A stretch of DNA of 64,000 nt. Source: Tessaracoccus sp. MC1679. Its GTDB lineage: Bacteria; Actinomycetota; Actinomycetes; Propionibacteriales; Propionibacteriaceae. The translations under genes and the position numbers were made by a program. How positions within the stretch are numbered: the first letter of the stretch is position 1; the number at the start of each line of letters is the position of its first letter. Below are positions 1 to 7,559 of the stretch, piece by piece. Below the pieces are notes generated by a model. That model was not told the origin of the DNA, searched no databases, and saw nothing but the letters and a program-made list of their open reading frames with translations. The DNA lies in NCBI RefSeq assembly GCF_014164775.1, contig NZ_JACJGB010000006.1:300304-364303 (forward strand), given 5' to 3'.

Positions 1-864
1 GTGCATCTCGGCGCCCTGTGGGCCCTGATCACCGCGGCACGCGGCCTGGAGCTTCCGGTCGGCATGGTGCCCATCCTGCAACCGCGCGAGGAGATCACTC
101 CCCCGGGCGCGAGCGACGTGGTGGCCTCCGGCCTGCTCGACGACCAGGAGGTCGAGGCCATGGTCGGGGTCCACGTCCAGCCTGAAGTGGACCGCGGCGT
201 CGTGTCCACCGGCGCCGGCGCCGTCAACGCCGCCTACGACGAGTTCGAGATCGTGGTGCGCGGGCGGCCCGGCCACGGGGCCTATCCGCACGTGGCCATC
301 GACCCCATCACCACGCTGGCCAGCATCGTGACCGCCGTCTCAGGCCTCCCGAACCGGATCATCGATCCCACGCACCCCACGGTCGTGTCGATCGGCCAGA
401 TCTCCGGCGGGACGGCCCCCAACATCATCGCCGACGAGGCCCGCTGCCGCGGCACCATCCGCACCTACTCCGACGAGGATCGGGCCCTGCTGCACGAGGC
501 CATCGCCCGGACCGCCGACGCGGTGGCGCTCGCCCGGGGCGCCGCCGCGGCCACCCGCTTCGTGCACGGCGGGCCGGCGCTGGTCAACGATCCCGGGCTG
601 GTGCGGCGGCTGGATCCCACCCTCTCTTCGCTGGGGATCACGGTGGCGGAGACGCCGTTCCGGTCCTGCGGCTCGGATGACTTCGGGGAGTACGGCCTGG
701 CCACCGCCTCGGTGATGTGCTTCATCGGCACCGGCCGGGTCGACGGCGTGGGGCTGCACCATGGCGCCTTCCTCCCGGGCCGCGACGCGCTGAGGTTGGC
801 GGCGCACACCCTGGCGGCCGGCTATGTGGCCGCCGCCGAGACGGTGCTGGGGCGGCGCGACTGA
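1..864 (+). CDS. M20-family amidohydrolase/peptidase, 5' end cut by window
   Basis: C-terminal 287 residues of a metal-dependent M20D-type amidohydrolase (the family of aminoacylases, hippurate hydrolases and indole-acetyl-amino-acid hydrolases). The first visible residues look like those that directly follow the CGHD metal-binding motif, so roughly the first 100 residues lie outside the window; the GTG at base 1 is probably an internal valine. Visible family signatures are the lid-domain stretch with GHGAYPH near residue 92, GGTAPNIIADEA followed by GTIRTY near 135-155, and the C-terminal SDDFGEYG metal/active-site segment near residue 225. Substrate cannot be told. It runs convergently into murB with a 26-base gap. 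Confidence 0.85.
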   Translation: MHLGALWALITAARGLELPVGMVPILQPREEITPPGASDVVASGLLDDQEVEAMVGVHVQPEVDRGVVSTGAGAVNAAYDEFEIVVRGRPGHGAYPHVAIDPITTLASIVTAVSGLPNRIIDPTHPTVVSIGQISGGTAPNIIADEARCRGTIRTYSDEDRALLHEAIARTADAVALARGAAAATRFVHGGPALVNDPGLVRRLDPTLSSLGITVAETPFRSCGSDDFGEYGLATASVMCFIGTGRVDGVGLHHGAFLPGRDALRLAAHTLAAGYVAAAETVLGRRD

Positions 865-890
865 CCCGCGCCCCGCTCATCCCCGTGGAG

Positions 891-1970
891 TCAGAGGCTG
901 ACGCCCACGAGGTTGACCTCCGGCACCAGGCGCACCCCGAAGCGGGCCTCCACCCCGTCCCTGACCTCTCTGGCCAGCGCCACCAGGTCCGCGGCCGTGG
1001 CGCCGCCGCGGTTGGTGAGGGCGAGCACGTGCTTGCCCGACAGCGCCGCGCGGGGCCCGCCGTGCCCCCTCCCGAACCCGGAGTGCTGGATCAGCCAGGC
1101 GGCGCTGGTCTTCACGTCCTGGCCCGAGGCGAAGCGGGGCGCGTCGGCGGGCAGCGCGGCCGCCTCGTCGGGGGTCAGGATGGGATTGGTGAAGAAGGAA
1201 CCCGCGCTCCAGGTGTCATGATCCGCCGGATCGAGCACCATGCCCTTGCCGCGCCTGACGGCGAGCACGGCGTCGCGGACCTCCCCCGCGGGCACCCTCC
1301 GGCCCACATCCGTGCCCAGGCGGGCGGCCAGCTCGGGGTAGGCGATCGGTGCGCCGAGCGACCCGAGGGGGAGCTGGAACCCCACGTCGAGCACCACGTA
1401 GCGGCCCGGCTCTCGCTTGAACCGGGAGGACCGGTAGGCGAACCCGCACTCGGTGAGCGGAAACGTGCGCTGGGTGCGGTCGTGGCGATCCCAGGTGCGC
1501 ACCGAGGTGATCGTGTGAGAGACGTCCGAGCCGTAGGCGCCCACGTTCTGGATGGGGGTTGCGCCCACGCTGCCGGGGATCCCCGAGAGCGTCTCCAGGC
1601 CGCTCCACTCCTGCTCGACGGCGTAGGCCACCACGTCGTCCCAGTTCTCGCCCGCCGCGACCCGCACCGCAGCGCCGCCGCAGGTGGACACGTCGGCGTC
1701 CAGCCCCGCGAGGGCCACCCGCACCACTGTGCCGGGGAAGCCGTCGTCGGAGATCAGCAGGTTCGAGCCTCCGCCGAGGATGAGCAGCGGCTCGGCCGCC
1801 TCGTCGCACTCGGTGACCAGGTCGATGAGCTCGCGCTCGGTCTCGGCCACCGCGAAGCGTCTGGCCCGGCCACCCACCCGCAGCGTGGTGTGGTCCGCCA
1901 GCAGGGCCGAGTCCGCCACGCGTGGTGCGCCCGTGTCCACCGAGAGCCGGTCGATGCGGCACTCAGTCAA
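891..1970 (-). CDS. murB: UDP-N-acetylmuramate dehydrogenase (UDP-N-acetylenolpyruvoylglucosamine reductase)
   Basis: FAD-dependent, NADPH-using cytoplasmic enzyme that reduces UDP-GlcNAc-enolpyruvate to UDP-MurNAc, the second committed step of peptidoglycan synthesis. The 359-residue product has the FAD-binding GGGSNLL motif near residue 66, the SGIPGSVGATPIQNVGAYG stretch near 130, the catalytic-region YRSSRFK near 180, AGSFFTNP near 255 with the serine that acts as proton donor, and the C-terminal VPEVNLVG. Length is normal for the longer actinobacterial forms. Its start overlaps the end of the upstream MaoC-like gene by 8 bases, so it is the last gene of the rpmG/dehydratase/murB cluster and is probably translationally coupled. 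Confidence 0.96.
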   Translation of the reverse strand: MTECRIDRLSVDTGAPRVADSALLADHTTLRVGGRARRFAVAETERELIDLVTECDEAAEPLLILGGGSNLLISDDGFPGTVVRVALAGLDADVSTCGGAAVRVAAGENWDDVVAYAVEQEWSGLETLSGIPGSVGATPIQNVGAYGSDVSHTITSVRTWDRHDRTQRTFPLTECGFAYRSSRFKREPGRYVVLDVGFQLPLGSLGAPIAYPELAARLGTDVGRRVPAGEVRDAVLAVRRGKGMVLDPADHDTWSAGSFFTNPILTPDEAAALPADAPRFASGQDVKTSAAWLIQHSGFGRGHGGPRAALSGKHVLALTNRGGATAADLVALAREVRDGVEARFGVRLVPEVNLVGVSL

Positions 1971-2370
1971 CGCGCACCTCGGCCTTGGCCGCCCCCAGCA
2001 CGGCGTCCTCGCCGCAGGTGGCGGTGATGGCGACGGTGGCCACGCCGTCGCTCAGGTGCGTGACTGTCGCGGTGTAGGTCACCTCGGTGCCCTCATCGGT
2101 GTCCGGGACGACGACGGGGCGCGTGAAGCGGACGAAGTAGCTGAGCACCCGGGCGGGATCCTCCGCCCAGTCGGTGACGATCTTCAGCCCCGCGCCCATG
2201 GTCCACATTCCGTGGGCCACCACGCCGGGCAGACCGATGGCGCGGGCGTGCCGGTCCGAGAAGTGGATCTCGTTGAAGTCCGTGGAGGCGCCCGAGTAGC
2301 GCACCACGGTGGAGCGGGTCACGGGGACCCGGAGCTCCGGCAGCTGCTGGCCGACGGTGGCGTCAGGCAT
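1963..2370 (-). CDS. MaoC-family (R)-specific hydratase/dehydratase, HadB-like
   Basis: Single hot-dog-fold protein of 135 residues. The segment YSGASTDFNEIHFSD near residues 25-39 carries the catalytic Asp and His of the MaoC/R-hydratase family, and GLPGVVAHGMWTMG follows as in HadB. In mycobacteria HadB pairs with HadA as the beta-hydroxyacyl-ACP dehydratase of the type II fatty-acid (mycolate) system. The same rpmG-HadA-HadB order is kept here next to murB. No mycolate genes are seen in this window, so the substrate is inferred only as an acyl-CoA or acyl-ACP. It overlaps the HadA-like gene by 8 bases, which supports heterodimer formation. Confidence 0.85.
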   Translation of the reverse strand: MPDATVGQQLPELRVPVTRSTVVRYSGASTDFNEIHFSDRHARAIGLPGVVAHGMWTMGAGLKIVTDWAEDPARVLSYFVRFTRPVVVPDTDEGTEVTYTATVTHLSDGVATVAITATCGEDAVLGAAKAEVRVD

Positions 2371-2788
2371 GGTCGTCCTCCCGGGTGTGCATGAGGGTGG
2401 AGCGGGCCTCGCAGACGGTGGCCCCGTCGACGGCGAGGTCCACCAGGACCGTGATCATGTCCAGTTGGCCCCGGTTGCGCACCTTCTCGATGCTCAGCTC
2501 CGCGACGACGACGTCTCCCGGGCGCAGGGGGCGGTGGAAGGTGAAGCTCTGGTCCGTGTGCATGGTGCGGTTGAGCGCCAGGCCCAGTTCCTCGTCGCCG
2601 AAGAGGGCTCCCCAGGCCTGGGCCGCGATCACGGCGGCGAAGGTGGGCGGGGCGATGGGGTGTTCGCCCCGGTAGGCGGGATTCTCGTCGCGCAGCGCCT
2701 CGGCGAACTCGCCGATCTTGGCGTGGCTGATCACATACGGCGGGGCGGCGGGGTAGCGGCGCCCGACGTGTTCGGCGGTGATGGGCAT
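2363..2788 (-). CDS. FAS1-type dehydratase-domain protein, HadA-like
   Basis: 141-residue hot-dog protein of the MaoC N-terminal/FAS1-like dehydratase type. It has the usual YVISHAKIGEFAEAL start, PPTFAAVI, and the HTDQSFTFHRPLRPGD stretch, but lacks the catalytic hydratase-2 motif of its neighbour, as expected for the substrate-binding HadA partner. I start it at the ATG whose first base is 2788 because the reading frame upstream runs through rpmG and the tRNA genes in a different frame and shows no homologous protein. It is followed immediately by the HadB-like gene with overlapping ends. Its exact lipid substrate is unknown. Confidence 0.85.
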   Translation of the reverse strand: MPITAEHVGRRYPAAPPYVISHAKIGEFAEALRDENPAYRGEHPIAPPTFAAVIAAQAWGALFGDEELGLALNRTMHTDQSFTFHRPLRPGDVVVAELSIEKVRNRGQLDMITVLVDLAVDGATVCEARSTLMHTREDDHA

Positions 2789-2826
2789 GGGCGCAAGGCT
2801 ACAACGGCGGAGCGGGGATGAAACAG

Positions 2827-2857
2827 ACCGGCCACCCCTGCGAGAGGGGTGGCCGGT
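2827..2857 (-). terminator. Perfect 13-bp hairpin after rpmG
   Basis: A perfect 13-base-pair inverted repeat (ACCGGCCACCCCT with a GCGAG loop) lies between rpmG and the HadA-like start. On the minus strand it is followed by only a short T run (CTGTTTC), so it is a candidate intrinsic terminator or attenuator that would uncouple the ribosomal protein from the dehydratase/murB genes. The hairpin is seen directly; termination is inferred. Confidence 0.6.
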
Positions 2858-2877
2858 CCGGTGGAGCGGGGGCGTGT

Positions 2878-3048
2878 TCAGCGGGTCTCGCGGTGCGCCT
2901 TGTGGGTGCGGCAACGCGGGCAGAACTTCTTGATCTCGAGACGATCGGGATCGTTTCGACGGTTCTTCTTGGTGATGTAGTTGCGCTCCTTGCACTCGGT
3001 GCACGCGAGCGTGATCTTCGGACGAACGTCCTGACTCTTCTTGGCCAT
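2878..3048 (-). CDS. rpmG: 50S ribosomal protein L33
   Basis: 56-residue L33 beginning [14 protein letters not shown] and ending THKAHRETR. It retains two Cys-x2-Cys pairs (CTEC and CPRC), the zinc-binding form of L33. In high-GC Gram-positives an L33 gene sits next to tRNA-Met/tRNA-Thr and the HadA/HadB-type genes, as here. It lies 52 bases downstream of tRNA-Met and may be co-transcribed with the two tRNAs. A strong hairpin follows the stop codon. Confidence 0.96.
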   Translation of the reverse strand: MAKKSQDVRPKITLACTECKERNYITKKNRRNDPDRLEIKKFCPRCRTHKAHRETR

Positions 3049-3099
3049 GATCAGATTCCTTAGCTAGCTTCGCGCGGTGCGCTGGTGTGGCGGTATCGG

Positions 3100-3172
3100 T
3101 GACGAGGGCGGGATTCGAACCCGCGACACAGCGATTATGAGCCGCTTGCTCTACCGACTGAGCTACCCCGTC
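3100..3172 (-). tRNA. tRNA-Met (anticodon CAT)
   Basis: A 73-nt cloverleaf on the minus strand: 7-bp acceptor stem (GACGGGG with CCTCGTC, one G-T pair), GTTCGAATC T-loop, and an anticodon loop CTCATAA with CAT. The acceptor stem is fully paired at its first position, which points to the elongator rather than the initiator tRNA. The terminal CCA is not encoded (the sequence after the discriminator A is CCG). Confidence 0.93.
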
Positions 3173-3205
3173 AGAGTTCCCCCCTGGTGGTGCAGGAGGG
3201 AACCG

Positions 3206-3278
3206 AGCCCCCATGCGGAATCGAACCGCAGACCTTCTCCTTACCATGGAGACGCTCTACCTACTGAGCTATAGGGGC
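3206..3278 (-). tRNA. tRNA-Thr (anticodon GGT)
   Basis: A 73-nt cloverleaf on the minus strand with acceptor GCCCCTA/TGGGGGC, D-arm AGCTCAGTAGGTAGAGC, anticodon stem TCTCC/GGAGA around loop ATGGTAA (anticodon GGT), and T-arm TGCGG-TTCGATT-CCGCA. It lies 33 bases upstream of tRNA-Met in the same direction. No CCA is encoded. Confidence 0.94.
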
Positions 3279-3291
3279 CAGCCGACGACCA

Positions 3292-3321
3292 ACCATACAT
3301 GGGCCGCGACGATCACCACAA
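3292..3321 (-). promoter_or_regulatory. Candidate promoter of the tRNA-Thr/tRNA-Met/rpmG unit
   Basis: On the minus strand a TTGTGG element is followed, after 18 bases, by TATGGT, which ends 13 bases before the 5' end of tRNA-Thr. Both hexamers resemble the housekeeping sigma consensus. Position just ahead of the first tRNA is the main support. Confidence 0.42.
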
Positions 3322-3354
3322 ATCGCGTCCGCGTCGCCGTGACTGCGCGGCCGA

Positions 3355-4065
3355 TCAGGCCTTGAGGGCCGCCACCGCGACCTCCAAGGCCCCCTCGAAC
3401 AGCGTCTCGCGTTCCTCTGCGGAAAGGTCCGACGAGCCGTCCTTCAGGTGGTCCGAGACGGTCAGCACCGCGAGCGCCTCCGCGTTGTTGGCCAGGGCGC
3501 ACGCGTAGAGACCCGCGGCCTCCATCTCGACGCCCAGGGTGCCCAGGCGGTCGAGGCCCGGGATGATGTCCGTGCGCGAGGAGTAGAAGAAGTCGCTGGT
3601 GAACACGGCCCCGACGTGCACCGGCCGGCCCGAGGCGCGGGCAGACTCGACGGCGCCGCGCAGCATGTCGTAGGACGCCGCCAGCGAGAGGCTCACCCCG
3701 GGGATGTCGAGCGTGGCCACCGCGGAGTTGGTGTGTGCCGCCGAGGCGACGATGACGTCCTTGACCGCGACCTTGGACGAGATGCCCCCGCAGGTCCCGA
3801 CGCGGCAGATCCGCTGCACGCCGAACTGGGAGAAGAGCTCGGTGGCGTAGATCGACAGCGACGGGACGCCCATCCCGGAGGCCATCGCCGTCATCGGCAG
3901 GCCGTCGACGGTGCCCGTCCAGGCCGCGATGCCGCGCACGTCGGAGACGAGGCGCACGTCCTGCATGCGGGTCCTGGCGATCCGCTCGGCCCGCTTCGGA
4001 TCTCCGGGCATGATCACCAGTGGGGCGATGTCGCCGGGCTCGCAGGCGATGTGTGGGGTGGCCAT
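3355..4065 (-). CDS. deoD: Purine-nucleoside phosphorylase, DeoD type
   Basis: 236-residue hexameric-type purine-nucleoside phosphorylase, which splits purine (deoxy)ribonucleosides with phosphate for base salvage in the cytoplasm. Signatures: VIMPGDPKRAERIA near residue 18 (phosphate-binding Gly/Asp/Arg loop), ASGMGVPS near 64, CRVGTCGGIS near 87, GVEMEAAGLYA near 177 (nucleoside-binding Glu-Met-Glu), and TVSDHL near 202 with the catalytic Asp. Length matches the family. A GAGAGGGG ribosome-binding site precedes the ATG. It is downstream of the tRNA-Tyr terminator, so it needs its own promoter or read-through. Confidence 0.95.
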   Translation of the reverse strand: MATPHIACEPGDIAPLVIMPGDPKRAERIARTRMQDVRLVSDVRGIAAWTGTVDGLPMTAMASGMGVPSLSIYATELFSQFGVQRICRVGTCGGISSKVAVKDVIVASAAHTNSAVATLDIPGVSLSLAASYDMLRGAVESARASGRPVHVGAVFTSDFFYSSRTDIIPGLDRLGTLGVEMEAAGLYACALANNAEALAVLTVSDHLKDGSSDLSAEERETLFEGALEVAVAALKA

Positions 4066-4087
4066 CGTCGGCCCCTCTCTGAGGATG

Positions 4088-4130
4088 AAAACGAAACTAG
4101 GCCCCGTACCAATCCGGTCCGAGGCCTAGT
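4088..4130 (-). terminator. Intrinsic terminator directly abutting tRNA-Tyr
   Basis: On the minus strand a 15-bp stem with two mismatches (ACTAGGCC...GGCCTAGT, loop GGATT) is followed by TTCGTTTT. This is a classic rho-independent terminator. The stem begins at the discriminator base of tRNA-Tyr. Confidence 0.75.
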
Positions 4131-4211
4131 GGCAGGTGTTGGATTTGAACCAACGTAGGCTACGCCGACGGTTTTACAGACCGCTCCCTTTGGCCACTCG
4201 GGCAACCTGCC
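4130..4211 (-). tRNA. tRNA-Tyr (anticodon GTA)
   Basis: An 82-nt class II tRNA on the minus strand with acceptor GGCAGGT/ACCTGCC, long variable arm, anticodon loop CTGTAAA (anticodon GTA), T-loop GGTTCAAATCC and discriminator A. No CCA is encoded. Confidence 0.94.
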
Positions 4212-4358
4212 ATGCCGGGCATCCCGGCGACGCACGAGCTTAGCAGCGCCCGGGCCCCATCGCCAACGCACCCCCGCCGTGCAGGTGGCGCCCCCGCCCC
4301 CAGGCGGGCTGGCACAATGGGGCCCAACCACCCCGAGACTCACCGCAGGAGGCCACCC

Positions 4359-4850
4359 ATGGCTGCAGACAGCTCATTCGACGTCGTCAGCAAGGTCGAC
4401 CGACAGGAGGTCGACAACGCGCTCAACCAGGCGGTCAAGGAGGTCGGCCAGCGGTTCGACTTCAAGAACACCGAGGCCAAGATCGCCTGGTCCGGCGAGA
4501 ACATCGAGATGGAGGCGGTCTCCGAGGAGCGCGTCAAGGCGGTCCTCGACGTGTTCCAGTCCAAGCTGGTCCGCCGCGGCGTCAGCCTCAAGGCCCTGGA
4601 CGCCGGCGACCCGCGCCCCTCCGGAAAGATCTGGAAGATCACCGCCACCACCAAGCAGGGCATCACCACCGAGAACGCGAAGAAGATCTCCAAGCTGCTG
4701 CGCGACGAGGGACCCAAGGGCGTCAAGTGCCAGATCCAGGGCGAGGAGCTGCGCATCTCGTCGAAGAGCCGCGACGACCTCCAAGCCGTCCAGGCGATGA
4801 TCAAGGAGCAGGACTACGACTTCGCGGTCCAGTACGTGAACTACCGCTGA
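4359..4850 (+). CDS. YajQ-family cyclic di-GMP-binding protein
   Basis: 163-residue YajQ/DUF520 protein. It starts [22 protein letters not shown] and ends with the family-typical [12 protein letters not shown]. Conserved blocks [32 protein letters not shown] and [24 protein letters not shown] are present. Members bind nucleic acid or cyclic di-GMP; in Xanthomonas they act as c-di-GMP effectors, but a role in actinobacteria is not established. I start at 4359 because AGGAGG lies 6 bases upstream and the longer frame has no homology. A CACAAT -10-like element lies about 40 bases upstream. Confidence 0.93.
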   Translation: MAADSSFDVVSKVDRQEVDNALNQAVKEVGQRFDFKNTEAKIAWSGENIEMEAVSEERVKAVLDVFQSKLVRRGVSLKALDAGDPRPSGKIWKITATTKQGITTENAKKISKLLRDEGPKGVKCQIQGEELRISSKSRDDLQAVQAMIKEQDYDFAVQYVNYR

Positions 4851-4869
4851 CGCGGTGGTGACCGACTCC

Positions 4870-5772
4870 ATGCGCATCGGCACCCACAACGTCAATGGAA
4901 TCCGTGCCGCCCTCCGGCGCGGCTTCCGCCCCTACTGGGACGCCACCGCCGCGGACGTCATCGCGCTGCAGGAGGTGCGCTGCCGCGTCGAGGACCTCCC
5001 GTTCGAGGCCTTCCACGGCTATCACGTGACCCTGGACCCCGGCCAGCGGGCCGGCCGCAACGGGGTCGCGGTGCTCACCAGGACCCGGCCGGCGCGCGTG
5101 CGCAGCCTCGACGGCACCGCCACCCAGTTCGGGCCGGACCTCAGCCCGGAGCCGGTGCCGGCCGTGCGGATCATCAACCGCGACCTCGCCAACTTCGCCA
5201 CCGAGGGCCGCTACCTCGAGGTCGACCTGGCGGATGCGCCCCTGCGGGTGGCCTCGCTCTACCTCCCCAAGGGGGCCGCGTGGCCCCACGAGGAGGGCAC
5301 CGAGGAGAAGTACCTGCGCAAGATGCGCTTCATGCGGGGGTTCGCCCGGCTGCTGACCACCTCCCGGCGCGAGGCGGCGGCCGAGGGCCGCGAGTTCCTC
5401 GTGATGGGCGACTTCAACATCGCCCACACCCGGCAGGACCTGCGCAACTGGCGCACCAACCAGAGGTCCGAGGGCTTCCTCCCCGAGGAGCGCGACTGGT
5501 TCGGCTCCATCCTCAGCCCCCGCAGCCTCGTCGACGTGGTCCGCCGCGTCCACCCGGACGCGGAGGGCCCCTACAGCTGGTGGTCGTGGCGCGGCCAGGC
5601 CTGGGCCAACGACGCCGGGTGGCGGATCGACTACCACCTGGCCTCCCCCGGCCTGGCCCGCAGCGCGACGGCGGCCTGGGTGGGGCGCGAGGCCAGCTAC
5701 GAGGCGCGGATCAGCGACCACTCCCCCGTCGTCGTCGACTACCGACTCCCGGAGCGGGCCTTCACGCCGTGA
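4870..5772 (+). CDS. xth: Exodeoxyribonuclease III / AP endonuclease
   Basis: About 300-residue EEP-superfamily nuclease of the ExoIII/APE1 type, which cuts DNA at abasic sites in base-excision repair. The start MRIGTHNVNGIR carries the metal-binding Asn; LQEVR carries the metal Glu; GDFNIAHT carries the catalytic Asp-x-Asn pair; WRIDYHLAS and the C-terminal ISDHSPVVVDY supply the DNA-binding Asp and catalytic Asp-His. The ATG at 4870 fits the family N-terminus; GTG codons at 4855 and 4858 are alternatives. It lies 19 bases after the YajQ gene, so the two are likely co-transcribed, and its stop overlaps the convergent mannosyltransferase gene by 11 bases. Confidence 0.93.
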   Translation: MRIGTHNVNGIRAALRRGFRPYWDATAADVIALQEVRCRVEDLPFEAFHGYHVTLDPGQRAGRNGVAVLTRTRPARVRSLDGTATQFGPDLSPEPVPAVRIINRDLANFATEGRYLEVDLADAPLRVASLYLPKGAAWPHEEGTEEKYLRKMRFMRGFARLLTTSRREAAAEGREFLVMGDFNIAHTRQDLRNWRTNQRSEGFLPEERDWFGSILSPRSLVDVVRRVHPDAEGPYSWWSWRGQAWANDAGWRIDYHLASPGLARSATAAWVGREASYEARISDHSPVVVDYRLPERAFTP

Positions 5773-7240
5773 CGGTCTCCGCCTCGTCCATGGGCTGGCT
5801 CAGCTCGTGGGTGTGCATGATCCAGTAGCCGGCGGCGAACAGGATCAGCACTAGGGCCCACGCCCCGTTGCGCAGCCCGAAGGTCAACGCCCCGAAGCCG
5901 AGCAGCATCACCGTCATCACGATGGCCGCGCGCAGCATCTTCGACGAGGGGTGCGCCATCGGCAGCAGCACCGCCCCCCACAGCAGGTACCAGGAGTGCA
6001 GCGCGGGGGCGCACAGCGCGAACCACAGGAACGAGTAGGCGAGGAAGTGCAGCGGCCGGCGGCCGAGGTGCTGGTGGGCGAACACGGCGATTCCGATGAA
6101 CGAGACCACTGCCCCGATGCCGCGCACGACGGTGACCACCGCGCGTCCGCTGGGGTCCCATCCGAGGGCGGTGGCCGGGTACTGCAGGGCGTGACCCAGC
6201 AGGGTGAACGGGGAGATGGTCTCGGCCATGCCGGGCACGTTGAGGGCGTTGATCCACCCGAAGCCCATCCCGGAGACCACGGAGATGAGCGCGAACACCG
6301 CCACCGCGAGGGCCAACGACGTCAAGGCCTTGGCTGCCGCCCACGCCACGTCGCGGGGCCGCCAGGAGGTCCACGGGGTGACCAGGAACGGGAGCGCGAC
6401 GGCGGCCAGGAAGGCGGGCTGCTTGATGGCCGCGGCCGCGCCGACGATGAGCGCCCCGGCCCACCAGCGGCGGTACCGCATGGACACCCAGATGCCGAGC
6501 AGCATCAACCCGACCATGAGGGCGTCGTTGTGGGCGCCACCGACGAAGTCGATGATCAGGATGGGGTTGAGGACCGCGAACCAGCTGGCGGCCGACGGGT
6601 CCACGCCCACCCGCCTGGCGATCCGGGGCACCAGGGCACCGATCAGCAGCACGCCGATCAGCGCGGGCACCCGCATCAGGACGGCCGAGAGGAAGGGATC
6701 GAATCCGGCCAGGATCACGATGCCGTGGCTCATCCACAGCGACAACGGGCCGTAGGGCGCCGTCGTCTCCCGCCACACCCATGCCACCTGGTCCGCGTAG
6801 TAGCCGGGAAGAATCCCCGGGCCCACCTGATAGGGGCTGAGGTTGTTGTGGATGAGCCAGCCGTGCGCAGCGTAGGAGTAGGCGTCGTGCGAGAAGATCG
6901 GGGGCCCGAACGCCAACGGGGCAGCCACGATGGCCAGCACCGCCCAATGCCGCAGCTGCGGATGCCCGGCCGCGCGCCGCCTGGCCGGCCGCAACCTGAA
7001 CCATGCCTCCAGGAGCAGCGCGAGACCACCGAGGGTGGCGACGCTGCCGACGACCTTCGTGGTGTCCCCGTCGATGCCCAGGCCGCGCAGCACGTCCCAC
7101 ATCGGGGAGGCCTGCGGCAGGTACGCCGGGCTCAGCGAGCCGACCAGGATGCCGAGGCTGCCGAGAAAACCGAACCAGACGGCGCGCGTCGAGGCAGCCT
7201 GCTTCAGGTCCCGGGTCGCCGTCTCGAGGCCCCTAGCCAA
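5762..7240 (-). CDS. mptB: MptB-like polyprenol-phosphomannose-dependent alpha-1,6-mannosyltransferase
   Basis: 492-residue integral-membrane glycosyltransferase of the GT-C (GT87/MptB) type with about a dozen hydrophobic segments. The first extracytoplasmic loop contains SHDAYSYAAHGWLIHNNLSPYQ (written here in parts: SHDAYSYAAHGW, then HNNLSPYQVGPG) with the acidic residue expected for polyprenol-phosphate sugar transferases. WYLLWGAVLLPM near the C-terminus is also typical. In corynebacteria and mycobacteria MptA/MptB build the mannan core of lipomannan and lipoarabinomannan; here it would serve a lipoglycan of the envelope. The start overlaps the end of the ferredoxin gene by 8 bases, an odd pairing. 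Confidence 0.85.
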   Translation of the reverse strand: MARGLETATRDLKQAASTRAVWFGFLGSLGILVGSLSPAYLPQASPMWDVLRGLGIDGDTTKVVGSVATLGGLALLLEAWFRLRPARRRAAGHPQLRHWAVLAIVAAPLAFGPPIFSHDAYSYAAHGWLIHNNLSPYQVGPGILPGYYADQVAWVWRETTAPYGPLSLWMSHGIVILAGFDPFLSAVLMRVPALIGVLLIGALVPRIARRVGVDPSAASWFAVLNPILIIDFVGGAHNDALMVGLMLLGIWVSMRYRRWWAGALIVGAAAAIKQPAFLAAVALPFLVTPWTSWRPRDVAWAAAKALTSLALAVAVFALISVVSGMGFGWINALNVPGMAETISPFTLLGHALQYPATALGWDPSGRAVVTVVRGIGAVVSFIGIAVFAHQHLGRRPLHFLAYSFLWFALCAPALHSWYLLWGAVLLPMAHPSSKMLRAAIVMTVMLLGFGALTFGLRNGAWALVLILFAAGYWIMHTHELSQPMDEAETVTA

Positions 7241-7559
7241 CGCCGTCCTGTCGGGGGGCGAGACGGTCGCGGTGGTGGACGAGATCCACGAGCCGGTCCG
7301 CGGACGGCACCCGCGCGCCTCCCCACTCGAGGGCGTCGGTGGGGCACTGCTCGATGCACACGCCGCAGTACATGCACAGCGCCCAGTCGATGGTGAACGT
7401 GTCCAGCACGTTGTGGGTCCGGGGCCGGGCGCCGGGCGCCGGCACCGACTGCTCGAGGTGGGAGGTGAGCGTGATGCACCAGGTGGGGCATTCGCGGGCG
7501 CAGATCATGCAGGAGGTGCACCGGTCCTCGATCAGGGCGATGGAGCCGTGGGCGGTCAT
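7233..7559 (-). CDS. Two-cluster 4Fe-4S ferredoxin, NuoI-like
   Basis: 108-residue protein with two complete C-x2-C-x2-C-x3-CP motifs (Cys 14, 17, 20, 24 and Cys 62, 65, 68, 72). The second, IDWALCMYCGVCIEQCPTDA, closely matches the NuoI pattern, but the N-terminal membrane-proximal part of NuoI is missing. It is a paralogue; the true nuoI is at 21205-21762. It overlaps the NuoC-like gene by 4 bases and follows the NuoB-like gene, so the three form one operon. It is a plausible electron carrier for the neighbouring KorAB, which has no ferredoxin domain of its own. That role is inference. Confidence 0.88.
   Translation of the reverse strand: MTAHGSIALIEDRCTSCMICARECPTWCITLTSHLEQSVPAPGARPRTHNVLDTFTIDWALCMYCGVCIEQCPTDALEWGGARVPSADRLVDLVHHRDRLAPRQDGVG

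Noticed and set aside
717..2027. Long plus-strand open frame of 436 codons
   Set aside because: It is antisense to murB and the HadB-like gene, low-complexity Arg/Gly/Ala-rich, with no recognisable domain; a shadow of high-GC codon bias.
2789..3247. N-terminal extension of the HadA-like gene through rpmG and the tRNAs
   Set aside because: The extra residues have no homology and span genes read in another frame; the ATG with first base 2788 gives a family-length protein.
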